From NCBI GenBank assembly GCA_041862375.1, contig JBGVTE010000029.1, positions 1 through 5,369 on the forward strand: DNA of 5,369 bases. Reading direction: 5' to 3'. The notes beneath the pieces were generated by a model, which was not told where the DNA came from, ran no database searches, and saw nothing but the letters and a program-made list of their open reading frames with translations. Origin of the DNA: WVZL01 sp041862375. GTDB taxonomy: Bacteria > Acidobacteriota > Aminicenantia > Aminicenantales > Aminicenantaceae. Below, piece by piece: positions 1 to 5,369 of the stretch. Each line of letters starts with the position of its first letter. Position 1 is the stretch's first letter. The translations under genes were made by a program, and so were the position numbers.

Positions 1-442
1 ATTCTAAGGCCAGCCCGCTGGAAGCAACAAATTTTGCATCAGGGTATTTTCTTCCAACCCAATCAGGAGCAGAATCGATGTAGACCTGAACAATCACTTT
101 CAAGCCAATTTCATCTGCCAAATCAACTAGAGTCTCAAGAGCGCTAAAATCGTAATTTCCCTCTTCAGGTTCATTAGTGGCCCATTCAATCCAGCAGCGG
201 ACTGTGTTAAACCCCAAATTTTTGATCTGCTCTAAATCTTTCATCCACAAATGGACCTTTTCAGGAGTAACTTTTTCAAGCATGGGTGCCCTAGCTTTGC
301 CTCCTGCATACCAAACAGACACAGGAAAATAGCCTTTGCTCTTTTCAGGAGTAACACCGTAGGTTAGTGAAAAATCCAATGAAATAAAAATAACGAAAAG
401 CAATAAAATTATGAGTTTCTGATTTTTTTTAATTTTCACCAT
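1..442 (-). CDS. Secreted GH42-like glycoside hydrolase (beta-galactosidase-like), N-terminal part, cut by window edge
   Basis: This minus-strand gene is open from an ATG at 442-440 to the left edge, giving 147 codons and no stop. Residues 1-9 are basic (MVKIKKNQK), residues 10-22 are hydrophobic, and a plausible signal peptidase site follows Thr-Tyr-Gly at 27-29. I see no lipobox, so export through Sec as a soluble protein is likely. The mature start matches the first strands of a clan GH-A (beta/alpha)8 barrel: W66-M-K-D-L, then G77-F-N-T-V-R82, W84-I-E-W87, N90-E-P-E-E-G-N-Y-D-F99, and G113-L-K-V-I-V with A125-P-D-W128. This order (W..DL..IK..GFNTVR, EP.EG.YDF, GL.VI, AP.W) is typical of GH42 beta-galactosidase N-termini. 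GH35 or GH5-type relatives remain possible because the catalytic acid and nucleophile lie beyond the edge. A GGGAG ribosome site supports the start, and the gene is transcribed divergently from the mutase operon. The family is fairly sure; the substrate is unknown. Confidence 0.82.
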   Translation of the reverse strand, partial: MVKIKKNQKLIILLLFVIFISLDFSLTYGVTPEKSKGYFPVSVWYAGGKARAPMLEKVTPEKVHLWMKDLEQIKNLGFNTVRCWIEWATNEPEEGNYDFSALETLVDLADEIGLKVIVQVYIDSAPDWVGRKYPDAKFVASSGLALE

Positions 443-449
443 ATATAAT

Positions 450-454
450 CTCCC
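450..454 (-). promoter_or_regulatory. Ribosome binding site of the glycoside hydrolase gene
   Basis: On the minus strand GGGAG lies 7 bases before the ATG at 442. It selects this start over the GTG that forms codon 2 and places the basic n-region of the signal peptide directly after the start. Confidence 0.7.
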
Positions 455-492
455 ATGTTATCCACCGTGTAAGATAGGTTAATTCCAGTTGA

Positions 493-520
493 AATATATA
501 ACAATTCAAATGTTTGTCAA
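493..520 (-). promoter_or_regulatory. Sigma70-like promoter reading left into the glycoside hydrolase gene
   Basis: On the minus strand a perfect -35 box TTGACA (520-515) is followed after 16 bases by TATATT (498-493), which matches the -10 consensus at 5 of 6 positions. An alternative TATATA at 500-495 would give a short 14-base spacer. Transcription would start near 486 and leave a leader of about 45 bases that contains the GGGAG ribosome site. This is seen by inspection only; the start of transcription is inferred. Confidence 0.65.
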
Positions 521-628
521 TAAAAATTAAATCCTGCCTTCTAGTCTCACACTTTGCCATTAAATTATTGACTTCGAAGACACACGACCTCTCCTGACAA
601 ATCTCTTTTAGATTGCTTGCAACTTTTA

Positions 629-634
629 TATAAT
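629..634 (+). promoter_or_regulatory. Likely -10 box of the mutase-nagB operon promoter
   Basis: A perfect TATAAT lies on the plus strand 22 bases before the first operon gene. With a 17-base spacer the -35 position reads TTTTAG (606-611), which is a poor match, so the promoter may be weak or need an activator. Transcription would begin near 641, leaving a very short leader of about 16 bases with only a weak GGA (645-647) as ribosome site. In AT-rich DNA a TATAAT can arise by chance, hence the moderate confidence. Confidence 0.4.
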
Positions 635-656
635 CAAGAATAACGGACAAACAACG

Positions 657-2003
657 ATGAAGTTATTAAAAATTGGGATTTCCGGAGTAAGAGGAATTGT
701 AGGAGAGACAATCACGCCTCATCTGGTGATGGATTTTGCCAGTGCCTTTGGCACATACTGCAATTCTCAGAAAGTTCTTCTGGCAAGAGATACCAGGTTG
801 TCGGGTCCCATGCTTCACACGGCAGCAATATCAGCCTTGCTCGCTACAGGTTGTGATGTTCTAGATTTAGGAATCTGTCCGGCTCCTGTTTTGCAGTACA
901 TGGTTAAAAAGCTAAAGGCAAAAGGAGCGATATCTATCTCTGCCGGACACAATGACTCAAACTGGAATGCTTTAACATTCATAAACCAGCACGGGACGTA
1001 CTTAACCGAATACCAGGGGGAAGAGATTCTGGATCTCTATCATCTAGGGAAATTTAAAAAAGTTGCTTCCGGCAATTTAGGGAAAATAAAACCACAAAAA
1101 GATTATTTAGATACATATTTTAAAAGCTTATCTCAATTTCTTGATACAGAATCAATCAGGAAGGCAAACTTTAAAATTATTATTGATCCCTGCAACGGAG
1201 GAGGCGCAGGAATCGTGGATTTATTCTGCCAATATCTGAATTGTGAACTCATTCCCGTTAACAATGAACAGTCAGGCTATTTCCCACATGATCCTGAACC
1301 GCGACCAAGAAATGCCAAAGAAGTGGCTTCTATAATTCAAATCACTGAAGCGAATGTGGGCTTTCTGTTAAGCAGTGACGTAAGCCGTGTTTCTATTGTC
1401 TCGGAGGATGGAGAAACTCTCTCTGAAGAATATACATTTCCCCTGGTGGCAGACTATTACTTAAAAAAGAAGCCGGGTACAGTTATCACCAATCACTGCA
1501 CTTCAAGAATGATTGAAGATGCAGCCGACTGCTACAACTGCCACATAGTTAAAACTAAAGTTGGGCAGTCATATTCAGTCCAATCATTAGTTGATGAAGG
1601 TGCCGTCATGGCAGGAGAAGGGAGTGGAGGAGTAGCGATAAGGGAATTTCAGCCGGCTTTCGACGGATTTCTGACAATGGGCATTATTCTAGAAATGATG
1701 GCGGTAAGCAATAAGAAAATCTCAAAAATTGCTCAACAACTTCCCAGATATCATATTGTTAAGGAAAAAATTTACTGTCCTCCTGTAAAAGCCCATTCAG
1801 TTGTAGGGGAAGTGAAAAGATTGTATCCTCCTCAAGAAGTGAAAGTTCTGGATGGAATAAAGGTAGAAAAAAAAGATGGCTGGATTCATATCAGAGCATC
1901 GGCTACAGAGCCAATGATTAGAATCATTTCAGAGAGCACATCAAAAGAAAAGGCTCAGGAAAGATTAGAAAAAGTATCTAATTATATTTCTCAGCAGGTT
2001 TGA
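657..2003 (+). CDS. Alpha-D-phosphohexomutase paralogue lacking catalytic residues (probable pseudoenzyme)
   Basis: This 448-residue protein covers the whole phosphohexomutase fold (PMM/PGM/GlmM family, usually about 440-460 residues, four domains). It begins with the usual first strand, K5-I-G-I-S-G-V-R12-G. The key sites differ from active enzymes. The phosphoserine motif TASHNP reads S95-A-G-H-N-D100, so the nucleophile is Gly97. The conserved Lys ten residues later is Thr107. The metal loop DxDxDR reads S239-S-D241-V-S243-R244, keeping one Asp of three. Retained are Arg12, Arg244, the sugar loop G320-E-G-S-G-G325 and a slightly altered phosphate loop R413-A-S-A-T-E-P419. It is clearly a paralogue of the next gene: about 36 of the first 76 aligned residues are identical by hand count. 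The start is fixed by family alignment; the ribosome site is weak. It is the first gene of the operon, 1 base before the intact mutase. Mutase activity is unlikely; phosphosugar binding or a regulatory or partner role is inferred. Automatic annotation would probably call it phosphoglucosamine mutase or phosphomannomutase. Confidence 0.88.
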   Translation: MKLLKIGISGVRGIVGETITPHLVMDFASAFGTYCNSQKVLLARDTRLSGPMLHTAAISALLATGCDVLDLGICPAPVLQYMVKKLKAKGAISISAGHNDSNWNALTFINQHGTYLTEYQGEEILDLYHLGKFKKVASGNLGKIKPQKDYLDTYFKSLSQFLDTESIRKANFKIIIDPCNGGGAGIVDLFCQYLNCELIPVNNEQSGYFPHDPEPRPRNAKEVASIIQITEANVGFLLSSDVSRVSIVSEDGETLSEEYTFPLVADYYLKKKPGTVITNHCTSRMIEDAADCYNCHIVKTKVGQSYSVQSLVDEGAVMAGEGSGGVAIREFQPAFDGFLTMGIILEMMAVSNKKISKIAQQLPRYHIVKEKIYCPPVKAHSVVGEVKRLYPPQEVKVLDGIKVEKKDGWIHIRASATEPMIRIISESTSKEKAQERLEKVSNYISQQV

Positions 2004-2004
2004 A

Positions 2005-3372
2005 ATGAGAAAAAGGCTTCCCTTAAAAATCAGCATTTCGGGAGTGAGAGGAGTCACCGGAGATAGCTTAACCCCTCAACTTTCAGCAAGCTTTGCCCAA
2101 GCATTCGGCTCTTATCTGGGAAGAGGCAAAGTCATTGTGGGCCAGGATACCAGAGCTTCAGGGACAATGATTAAAAACGCTATTTTTTCCGGACTTTTGT
2201 CGGTTGGCTGCCAGCCAGTGAATATCGATATTTGCCCGATTCCTTCCATTTTGATCTTTACCAAGGAGAAAAAAGCTGTCGGCGGTATCGCTGTTACTGC
2301 CAGTCACAATCCAAAGGACTGGAATGGTCTGAAATTCATCAACGCTAAAGGTTTGTTTTTAAATCATCCTCAAATCGAAGAATTTTTGGATATATATCAC
2401 CAAGGAGATTTTTCACTTGTCACGGTCGATCACTATAGAAGCCTTGTATCTGAAAAGAATCCAACCAATATCCATCTTAATAAACTGTTAAACTATTTAG
2501 ACGTTGATTTAATAAGAAGAAAAAAATTCAAAGTCGTAGCAGATTGCTGTAACGGAGCAGGTACAGTTCTCATGCCTCAATTTTTGAAGAATCTCGGTTG
2601 TCAGATGACCTTAATCAATACCACTCTCGACGGAGCCTTTGCTCATCATCCTGAACCCTTACCCGAAAATTTAAATAGGCTCATTAATATGGTAAAAGAA
2701 AAAAAAGCAGATATCGGATTTGTCCAAGACGCAGATGCAGACAGGTTATCTATTATAAATGAAAAAGGAGAGCCAATCGGGGAAGAGTTATCACTGGCTT
2801 TAGCGGTCAAATATATTTTAAATAAAAAGCCTGGAGCCGTCGTGACTAATCTTTCCACGACTCAAGCAATAGATGACATCTCAGGAGAGATAAATGTTCC
2901 AGTTTTCAGGACAAAAATCGGAGAAATAAACGTCGTCGAAGAGATCATCAATAAAAAAGCAGTCATCGGAGGAGAAGGAAACGGAGGAGTTATTTTGCCA
3001 GAGATTCATCCCTGCCGCGACAGCTTTACAGCCATGGGATTAATTTTAGAGTATATGGCCTCATCAGGGAAATCCGTTTCACAGCTTCGGCAAGGAATTC
3101 CCAAATACTACATGATTAAAGATAAAATCGACGCCACTTCTGATCAAGCCCATCACATAATAAGAGAACTGAAGAAACAATATTCAGGAAAAGAACAGAT
3201 CTCCACTTTAGATGGATTAAAAATAAATTTCAGTCAGGCATGGATTCATATTAGACCATCCAACACTGAACCAATTATCAGGCTAGTCGCAGAAGCTAAA
3301 AATCGAAAGATGGTCGAAAATCTTGTAGAGAGCTTTAAAAAAGAAATTCTTGAGGTAATGGAATGGAAATAA
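2005..3372 (+). CDS. Phosphohexomutase, GlmM/ManB-like (phosphoglucosamine or phosphomanno/glucomutase), intact active site
   Basis: This 455-residue cytoplasmic enzyme should interconvert sugar 6-phosphates and 1-phosphates through a phosphoserine and a bisphosphate intermediate. All family sites are present in order: S11-G-V-R15-G in the first domain; T98-A-S100-H-N-P103 with catalytic Ser100; Lys110 ten residues on; the Mg2+ loop D242-A-D-A-D-R247; the sugar-specificity loop G322-G-E-G-N-G-G328; and the phosphate-binding loop R417-P-S-N-T-E-P423. The GGEGNGG loop (rather than GEQSGH) and HPEPLPENL at 215-223 resemble archaeal-type GlmM/ManB proteins more than E. coli GlmM. Substrate cannot be fixed from sequence. 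The overlapping nagB gene favours glucosamine phosphate, but mannose or glucose phosphate remains possible, so no symbol is given. The ATG lies 1 base after the stop of the preceding paralogue with only a weak AGG-type ribosome site, suggesting coupled translation. The end overlaps nagB by 10 bases. Confidence 0.92.
   Translation: MRKRLPLKISISGVRGVTGDSLTPQLSASFAQAFGSYLGRGKVIVGQDTRASGTMIKNAIFSGLLSVGCQPVNIDICPIPSILIFTKEKKAVGGIAVTASHNPKDWNGLKFINAKGLFLNHPQIEEFLDIYHQGDFSLVTVDHYRSLVSEKNPTNIHLNKLLNYLDVDLIRRKKFKVVADCCNGAGTVLMPQFLKNLGCQMTLINTTLDGAFAHHPEPLPENLNRLINMVKEKKADIGFVQDADADRLSIINEKGEPIGEELSLALAVKYILNKKPGAVVTNLSTTQAIDDISGEINVPVFRTKIGEINVVEEIINKKAVIGGEGNGGVILPEIHPCRDSFTAMGLILEYMASSGKSVSQLRQGIPKYYMIKDKIDATSDQAHHIIRELKKQYSGKEQISTLDGLKINFSQAWIHIRPSNTEPIIRLVAEAKNRKMVENLVESFKKEILEVMEWK
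3352..3355 (+). promoter_or_regulatory. Ribosome binding site of nagB inside the mutase gene
   Basis: GAGG lies 7 bases before the ATG at 3363, within the last codons of the mutase gene. It supports this start, which makes nagB overlap the mutase by 10 bases in another frame, and it implies coupled translation. The nearby ATG at 3358 is in the mutase frame and is not a competing nagB start. Confidence 0.6.
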
Positions 3373-4160
3373 TCATCAAACAGGATTATGATCAAATCTG
3401 TGAAGAGGCAGTAAAAATTATATATCAAGCGTGGAAAAGAAAAAACAATCTGGTCTTGGGCCTGCCCACAGGGAAAACGCCACTTGAAATGTATAAAAAA
3501 CTCATCGAATTGAACGAAAAAGGGATTATGGACTTTTCTCAAATCGCCACTTTTAGCTTGGATGAATATTTAGGATTAAAAGAAGATCATCCCCTAAGCT
3601 TTGCCTCTTACATGGAAAAGAATTTTTTTCAGCATGTAAACGTTAAAAAGGAAAATATTTTTCGACTGGATGGGACTCCTGAAAATATCGAGGATCACTG
3701 CCGAGCGTACGAAGAGAAAATAAAAAATTTGGGAGGAATTGACATTCAAATCTTAGGCATAGGGAGAAACGGCCATATTGGATTTAATGAACCAAGTTCT
3801 TCTCTATCATCCCGGACAAGAGTTAAGACTTTAACACTGGAAACCATAAAGGCCAATTCTGTTCTCTTTAAAAACAATAATGAGATTCCCAGATATTGTT
3901 TGACAATGGGAATTGGAACGATCATGGAATCCAAAATGATCATTCTTCTTGCTTCAGGCAGAGAAAAAAGTGAAGCCGTATCCAGATGTGTAGAAGGACC
4001 CGTAACATCCTCAATCCCCGCCTCAATTCTTCAACTTCACTCTCAGGCCAAAATTATAATTGACCAAGAAGCTTCGTCTCTACTCCGGAACAAAGAGTAT
4101 TATCAATGGGTTTATAAAAATAAAGAGAAAGTCGATGATTTTTTAGAAAAGAAAAAATAA
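3363..4160 (+). CDS. nagB: Glucosamine-6-phosphate deaminase
   Basis: This 265-residue protein (E. coli NagB is 266) should convert glucosamine-6-phosphate to fructose-6-phosphate and ammonia, a reversible cytoplasmic reaction linking amino sugars to glycolysis. Family motifs appear in order: the phosphate loop G33-L-P-T-G-K-T-P40; F64-S-L-D-E-Y69 with Asp67 matching the proton-transfer Asp72 of E. coli; G132-I-G-R-N-G-H138-I-G-F-N-E143-P with His138 and Glu143 matching the His/Glu catalytic pair; S150-R-T-R-V-K-T-L157; and Lys202 near the substrate site. Asn136 stands where E. coli has Asp141; Asn here is, to my knowledge, common in other bacterial NagB proteins (for example Bacillus-type), so it is not a defect. 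The GHIGFNEP motif separates it from 6-phosphogluconolactonase. It overlaps the intact mutase by 10 bases, so the two are very likely co-translated. It could act in amino-sugar breakdown or, run in reverse, supply glucosamine-6-phosphate. A galactosamine-6-phosphate isomerase is a less likely alternative. Confidence 0.93.
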   Translation: MEIIIKQDYDQICEEAVKIIYQAWKRKNNLVLGLPTGKTPLEMYKKLIELNEKGIMDFSQIATFSLDEYLGLKEDHPLSFASYMEKNFFQHVNVKKENIFRLDGTPENIEDHCRAYEEKIKNLGGIDIQILGIGRNGHIGFNEPSSSLSSRTRVKTLTLETIKANSVLFKNNNEIPRYCLTMGIGTIMESKMIILLASGREKSEAVSRCVEGPVTSSIPASILQLHSQAKIIIDQEASSLLRNKEYYQWVYKNKEKVDDFLEKKK

Positions 4161-4179
4161 GTATTCTCCTTTTTAAAAA

Positions 4180-4191
4180 TCCAAAATTGGA
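4180..4191. repeat. 12-bp perfect palindrome, TCCAAAATTGGA
   Basis: The two halves are exact reverse complements and symmetry stops at the next base on each side. With no loop and an AT core it is unlikely to form a terminator. It could be an operator for the downstream gene, but a 12-bp palindrome in AT-rich DNA can occur by chance and no second copy was noticed in the window. Confidence 0.3.
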
Positions 4192-4235
4192 ATTAAATGA
4201 CTATGAGGAAAACATCAACCTTAATAAAGTGAAGT

Positions 4236-4240
4236 GGAGG
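4236..4240 (+). promoter_or_regulatory. Ribosome binding site of the oxidoreductase gene
   Basis: GGAGG lies 5 bases before the GTG at 4246. It decides the start: the ATG at 4244 runs straight into TGA, and the first in-frame ATG (4279) would delete the beginning of the nucleotide-binding strand. Confidence 0.75.
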
Positions 4241-4245
4241 ATCAT

Positions 4246-5369
4246 GTGATAAATAAAAAATCAGAACTAAATGTAGGAATGATAGGATATGGATTCATGG
4301 GCAGAGCTCACTCCAATGCATTCTTGAGTGCAAATAAATTCTTTGATTTGCCGGTCAAATACAACATGAAAATCATCTGCGGCAGAACAGAAAAAAACGT
4401 CAGGCAAATGCAAGAAAAATGGGGATGGGAAGATTATTCTACGGATTGGAAAGAGGTGGTCAAAAAGGATGATGTTGATATTGTTGATATAAGCACACCT
4501 AACAATGTGCATGTTCCCATAATAATCAAGGCTGCAAAAAGAGGAAAACACATTCTCTGTGAAAAACCTCTCGGCAATTCAGTTCAAGAATGCAAAAAAG
4601 CAGTCGAAGCAGTTAAAAAAGCAAAAGTCTTCCATATGATATGGCACAATTACCGAAAAGCCCCTGCTCTTGCCCTGGCTAAGAAACTGATTGATGAAGG
4701 AAGAATTGGGAAAATTTATCATGTAAGAGCCGCGTTTCTCTCAGACAGACTAGTAGATCCAAAATATCCTTTGGTATGGAGATTAAGGAAAGAAGTGAGC
4801 GGGAGTGGGGCTCTTGGAGATATCGGTGTTCATATCATTGATGCAGCAAGATTTTTAGCCGGTGAGATAAAAGAGGTTACAGGAATGGTAGAGACATTTA
4901 TCAAAAAAAGACCTTTACCCGATAATCCAAAACAAAAAGGGAATGTAACTGTAGATGACATGTCGTCATTTCTGTGCAGGTTTGAAAATGGAGCTGCAGG
5001 AGTATTCGAAGCAACCAGATTCTCCCTCGGAAGAAAGGCCTGTAATAAAATAGAAGTAAATGGTTCCAAAGGTTCCCTTGCTTGGTGTTCTAAAGACATG
5101 AATACTCTGGAATTCTATTCAGATGATGACCCTAAGCATTCAAGAGGCTTTCGTGAGATTCATGTAACCGAGAATTTCCACCCTTACATGAAAGGCTACT
5201 GGCCACCAGGGCATATAATAGGTTATGAGCATACGTTCATAAACGCTTTAGTAGATTTTGCCAATGCCTATGCCAGAGGCGAGACACCAACTCCAAACCT
5301 TGAGGATGGCCTCAGGAATCAAATGGTTGTTGAAGCTGTCCTCAAGTCTGCAGAAACGAAAAAGTGGAC
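4246..5369 (+). CDS. Gfo/Idh/MocA-family NAD(P)-dependent oxidoreductase, 3' end cut by window edge
   Basis: The frame is open from a GTG start to the right edge, giving 374 codons without a stop. Family members of this type are usually about 380-390 residues, so little is missing. The N-terminal Rossmann domain shows V10-G-M-I-G14-Y-G16-F-M-G19 followed by H22; D78-I-V-D-I-S-T-P85-N-N-V-H89 on a later strand; and E106-K107-P108, whose Lys is the family's conserved catalytic-site lysine. The C-terminal substrate domain has G186-S-G-A-L-G-D192-I-G-V-H196-I-I-D199, with Asp192 and His196 as the usual substrate-site pair. No signal peptide is present, so it should act in the cytoplasm. The family oxidises or reduces sugars, inositols and related polyols; the substrate here cannot be read from sequence. 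It lies 85 bp downstream of nagB on the same strand and may belong to the same operon. The GTG start is supported by GGAGG at 5-base spacing and by completeness of the first beta strand. Confidence 0.9.
   Translation, partial: MINKKSELNVGMIGYGFMGRAHSNAFLSANKFFDLPVKYNMKIICGRTEKNVRQMQEKWGWEDYSTDWKEVVKKDDVDIVDISTPNNVHVPIIIKAAKRGKHILCEKPLGNSVQECKKAVEAVKKAKVFHMIWHNYRKAPALALAKKLIDEGRIGKIYHVRAAFLSDRLVDPKYPLVWRLRKEVSGSGALGDIGVHIIDAARFLAGEIKEVTGMVETFIKKRPLPDNPKQKGNVTVDDMSSFLCRFENGAAGVFEATRFSLGRKACNKIEVNGSKGSLAWCSKDMNTLEFYSDDDPKHSRGFREIHVTENFHPYMKGYWPPGHIIGYEHTFINALVDFANAYARGETPTPNLEDGLRNQMVVEAVLKSAETKKW

Larger units (their letters stand above)
4161..4245 (+). other. 85-bp gap between nagB and the oxidoreductase gene
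   Basis: This gap is AT-rich and contains no GC-rich hairpin with a T-tract, so I see no convincing terminator and read-through from nagB is plausible. It holds a perfect 12-bp palindrome, TCCAAAATTGGA (4180-4191), and a strong ribosome site at its end. I found no promoter with both boxes at a normal spacing. Confidence 0.45.

Noticed and set aside
568..573. TTGACT on the plus strand as a -35 box for the operon
   Set aside because: Nothing resembling a -10 box lies 15-19 bases downstream, and the TATAAT at 629 is too far away.
429..650. Minus-strand 73-codon open frame with a TTG start in the divergent intergenic region
   Set aside because: It spans both predicted promoters, overlaps the start of the glycosidase gene, has no convincing ribosome site and its product resembles no family I know.
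2646..2858. Minus-strand open frame inside the active mutase gene
   Set aside because: It lies opposite the metal-binding loop of a clear gene and its translation shows no family motif; it is a shadow frame.
3246..3542. Minus-strand open frame across the mutase-nagB junction
   Set aside because: It is antisense to conserved motifs of two well-supported genes and has no support of its own.
3768..3770. Asn in place of E. coli NagB Asp141, as a possible second inactive enzyme
   Set aside because: To my knowledge NagB proteins of many bacteria have Asn here (GxNGHIGFNEP) and are active; Asp67, His138 and Glu143 are all present.
3746..3943. Minus-strand 65-codon open frame inside nagB
   Set aside because: It is antisense to the GHIGFNEP active-site region of nagB; its residues simply mirror that sequence.
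4198..4233. Short plus-strand frame of 11 codons (ATGACTATGAGG...TGA) ahead of the oxidoreductase, possible leader peptide
   Set aside because: It has no ribosome site at proper spacing, no run of regulatory codons and no attenuator hairpin after it.
4267..4551. Minus-strand 94-codon open frame opposite the oxidoreductase gene
   Set aside because: The plus-strand frame carries the full Rossmann signature, so this is a shadow.
4830..5099. Minus-strand 89-codon open frame opposite the oxidoreductase gene
   Set aside because: It is antisense to the continuous plus-strand oxidoreductase frame and shows no recognisable motif.

Overview
The window looks like a low-GC bacterial chromosome segment (roughly 40% GC by eye), probably from an uncultured or little-studied anaerobic heterotroph. 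I cannot assign a phylum. The evidence for Bacteria is Shine-Dalgarno-led genes, a sigma70-like divergent promoter region, and an exported glycosidase with a Sec signal peptide. The content is carbohydrate metabolism throughout. I see no mobile element, CRISPR array, tRNA or rRNA.

Layout: (1) 1-442, minus strand: the first 147 codons of a secreted glycoside hydrolase resembling GH42 beta-galactosidases, cut by the left edge. (2) 443-656: a 214-bp divergent intergenic region with a good TTGACA/TATATT promoter reading left and a TATAAT box reading right. (3) 657-4160, plus strand: three tightly packed genes, namely two tandem alpha-D-phosphohexomutase paralogues (1 base apart) and nagB, glucosamine-6-phosphate deaminase (overlapping the second mutase by 10 bases). 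(4) 4161-4245: an 85-bp gap with no obvious terminator. (5) 4246 to the right edge: a Gfo/Idh/MocA-family NAD(P)-dependent oxidoreductase that starts with GTG and lacks only its 3' end.

The most notable point is the mutase pair. The second copy (2005-3372) has every hallmark of an active phosphohexomutase: TASHNP with the phosphoserine, the DADADR metal loop, GGEGNGG and RPSNTEP. The first copy (657-2003) is full length and uninterrupted, but its catalytic serine is glycine (SAGHND), two of its three metal-binding aspartates are serine (SSDVSR), and the catalytic lysine ten residues after the serine is threonine. It keeps the conserved arginines, the sugar-loop glutamate and most of the phosphate-binding loop. 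This pattern fits a pseudoenzyme that may still bind phosphosugar, translated next to its active paralogue.

Working together (inference): NagB interconverts glucosamine-6-phosphate with fructose-6-phosphate plus ammonia, and the active mutase could interconvert hexosamine (or hexose) 6- and 1-phosphates. The pseudo-mutase could regulate or partner it. The oxidoreductase and the divergent secreted glycosidase suggest that the locus handles sugars released from external glycans.
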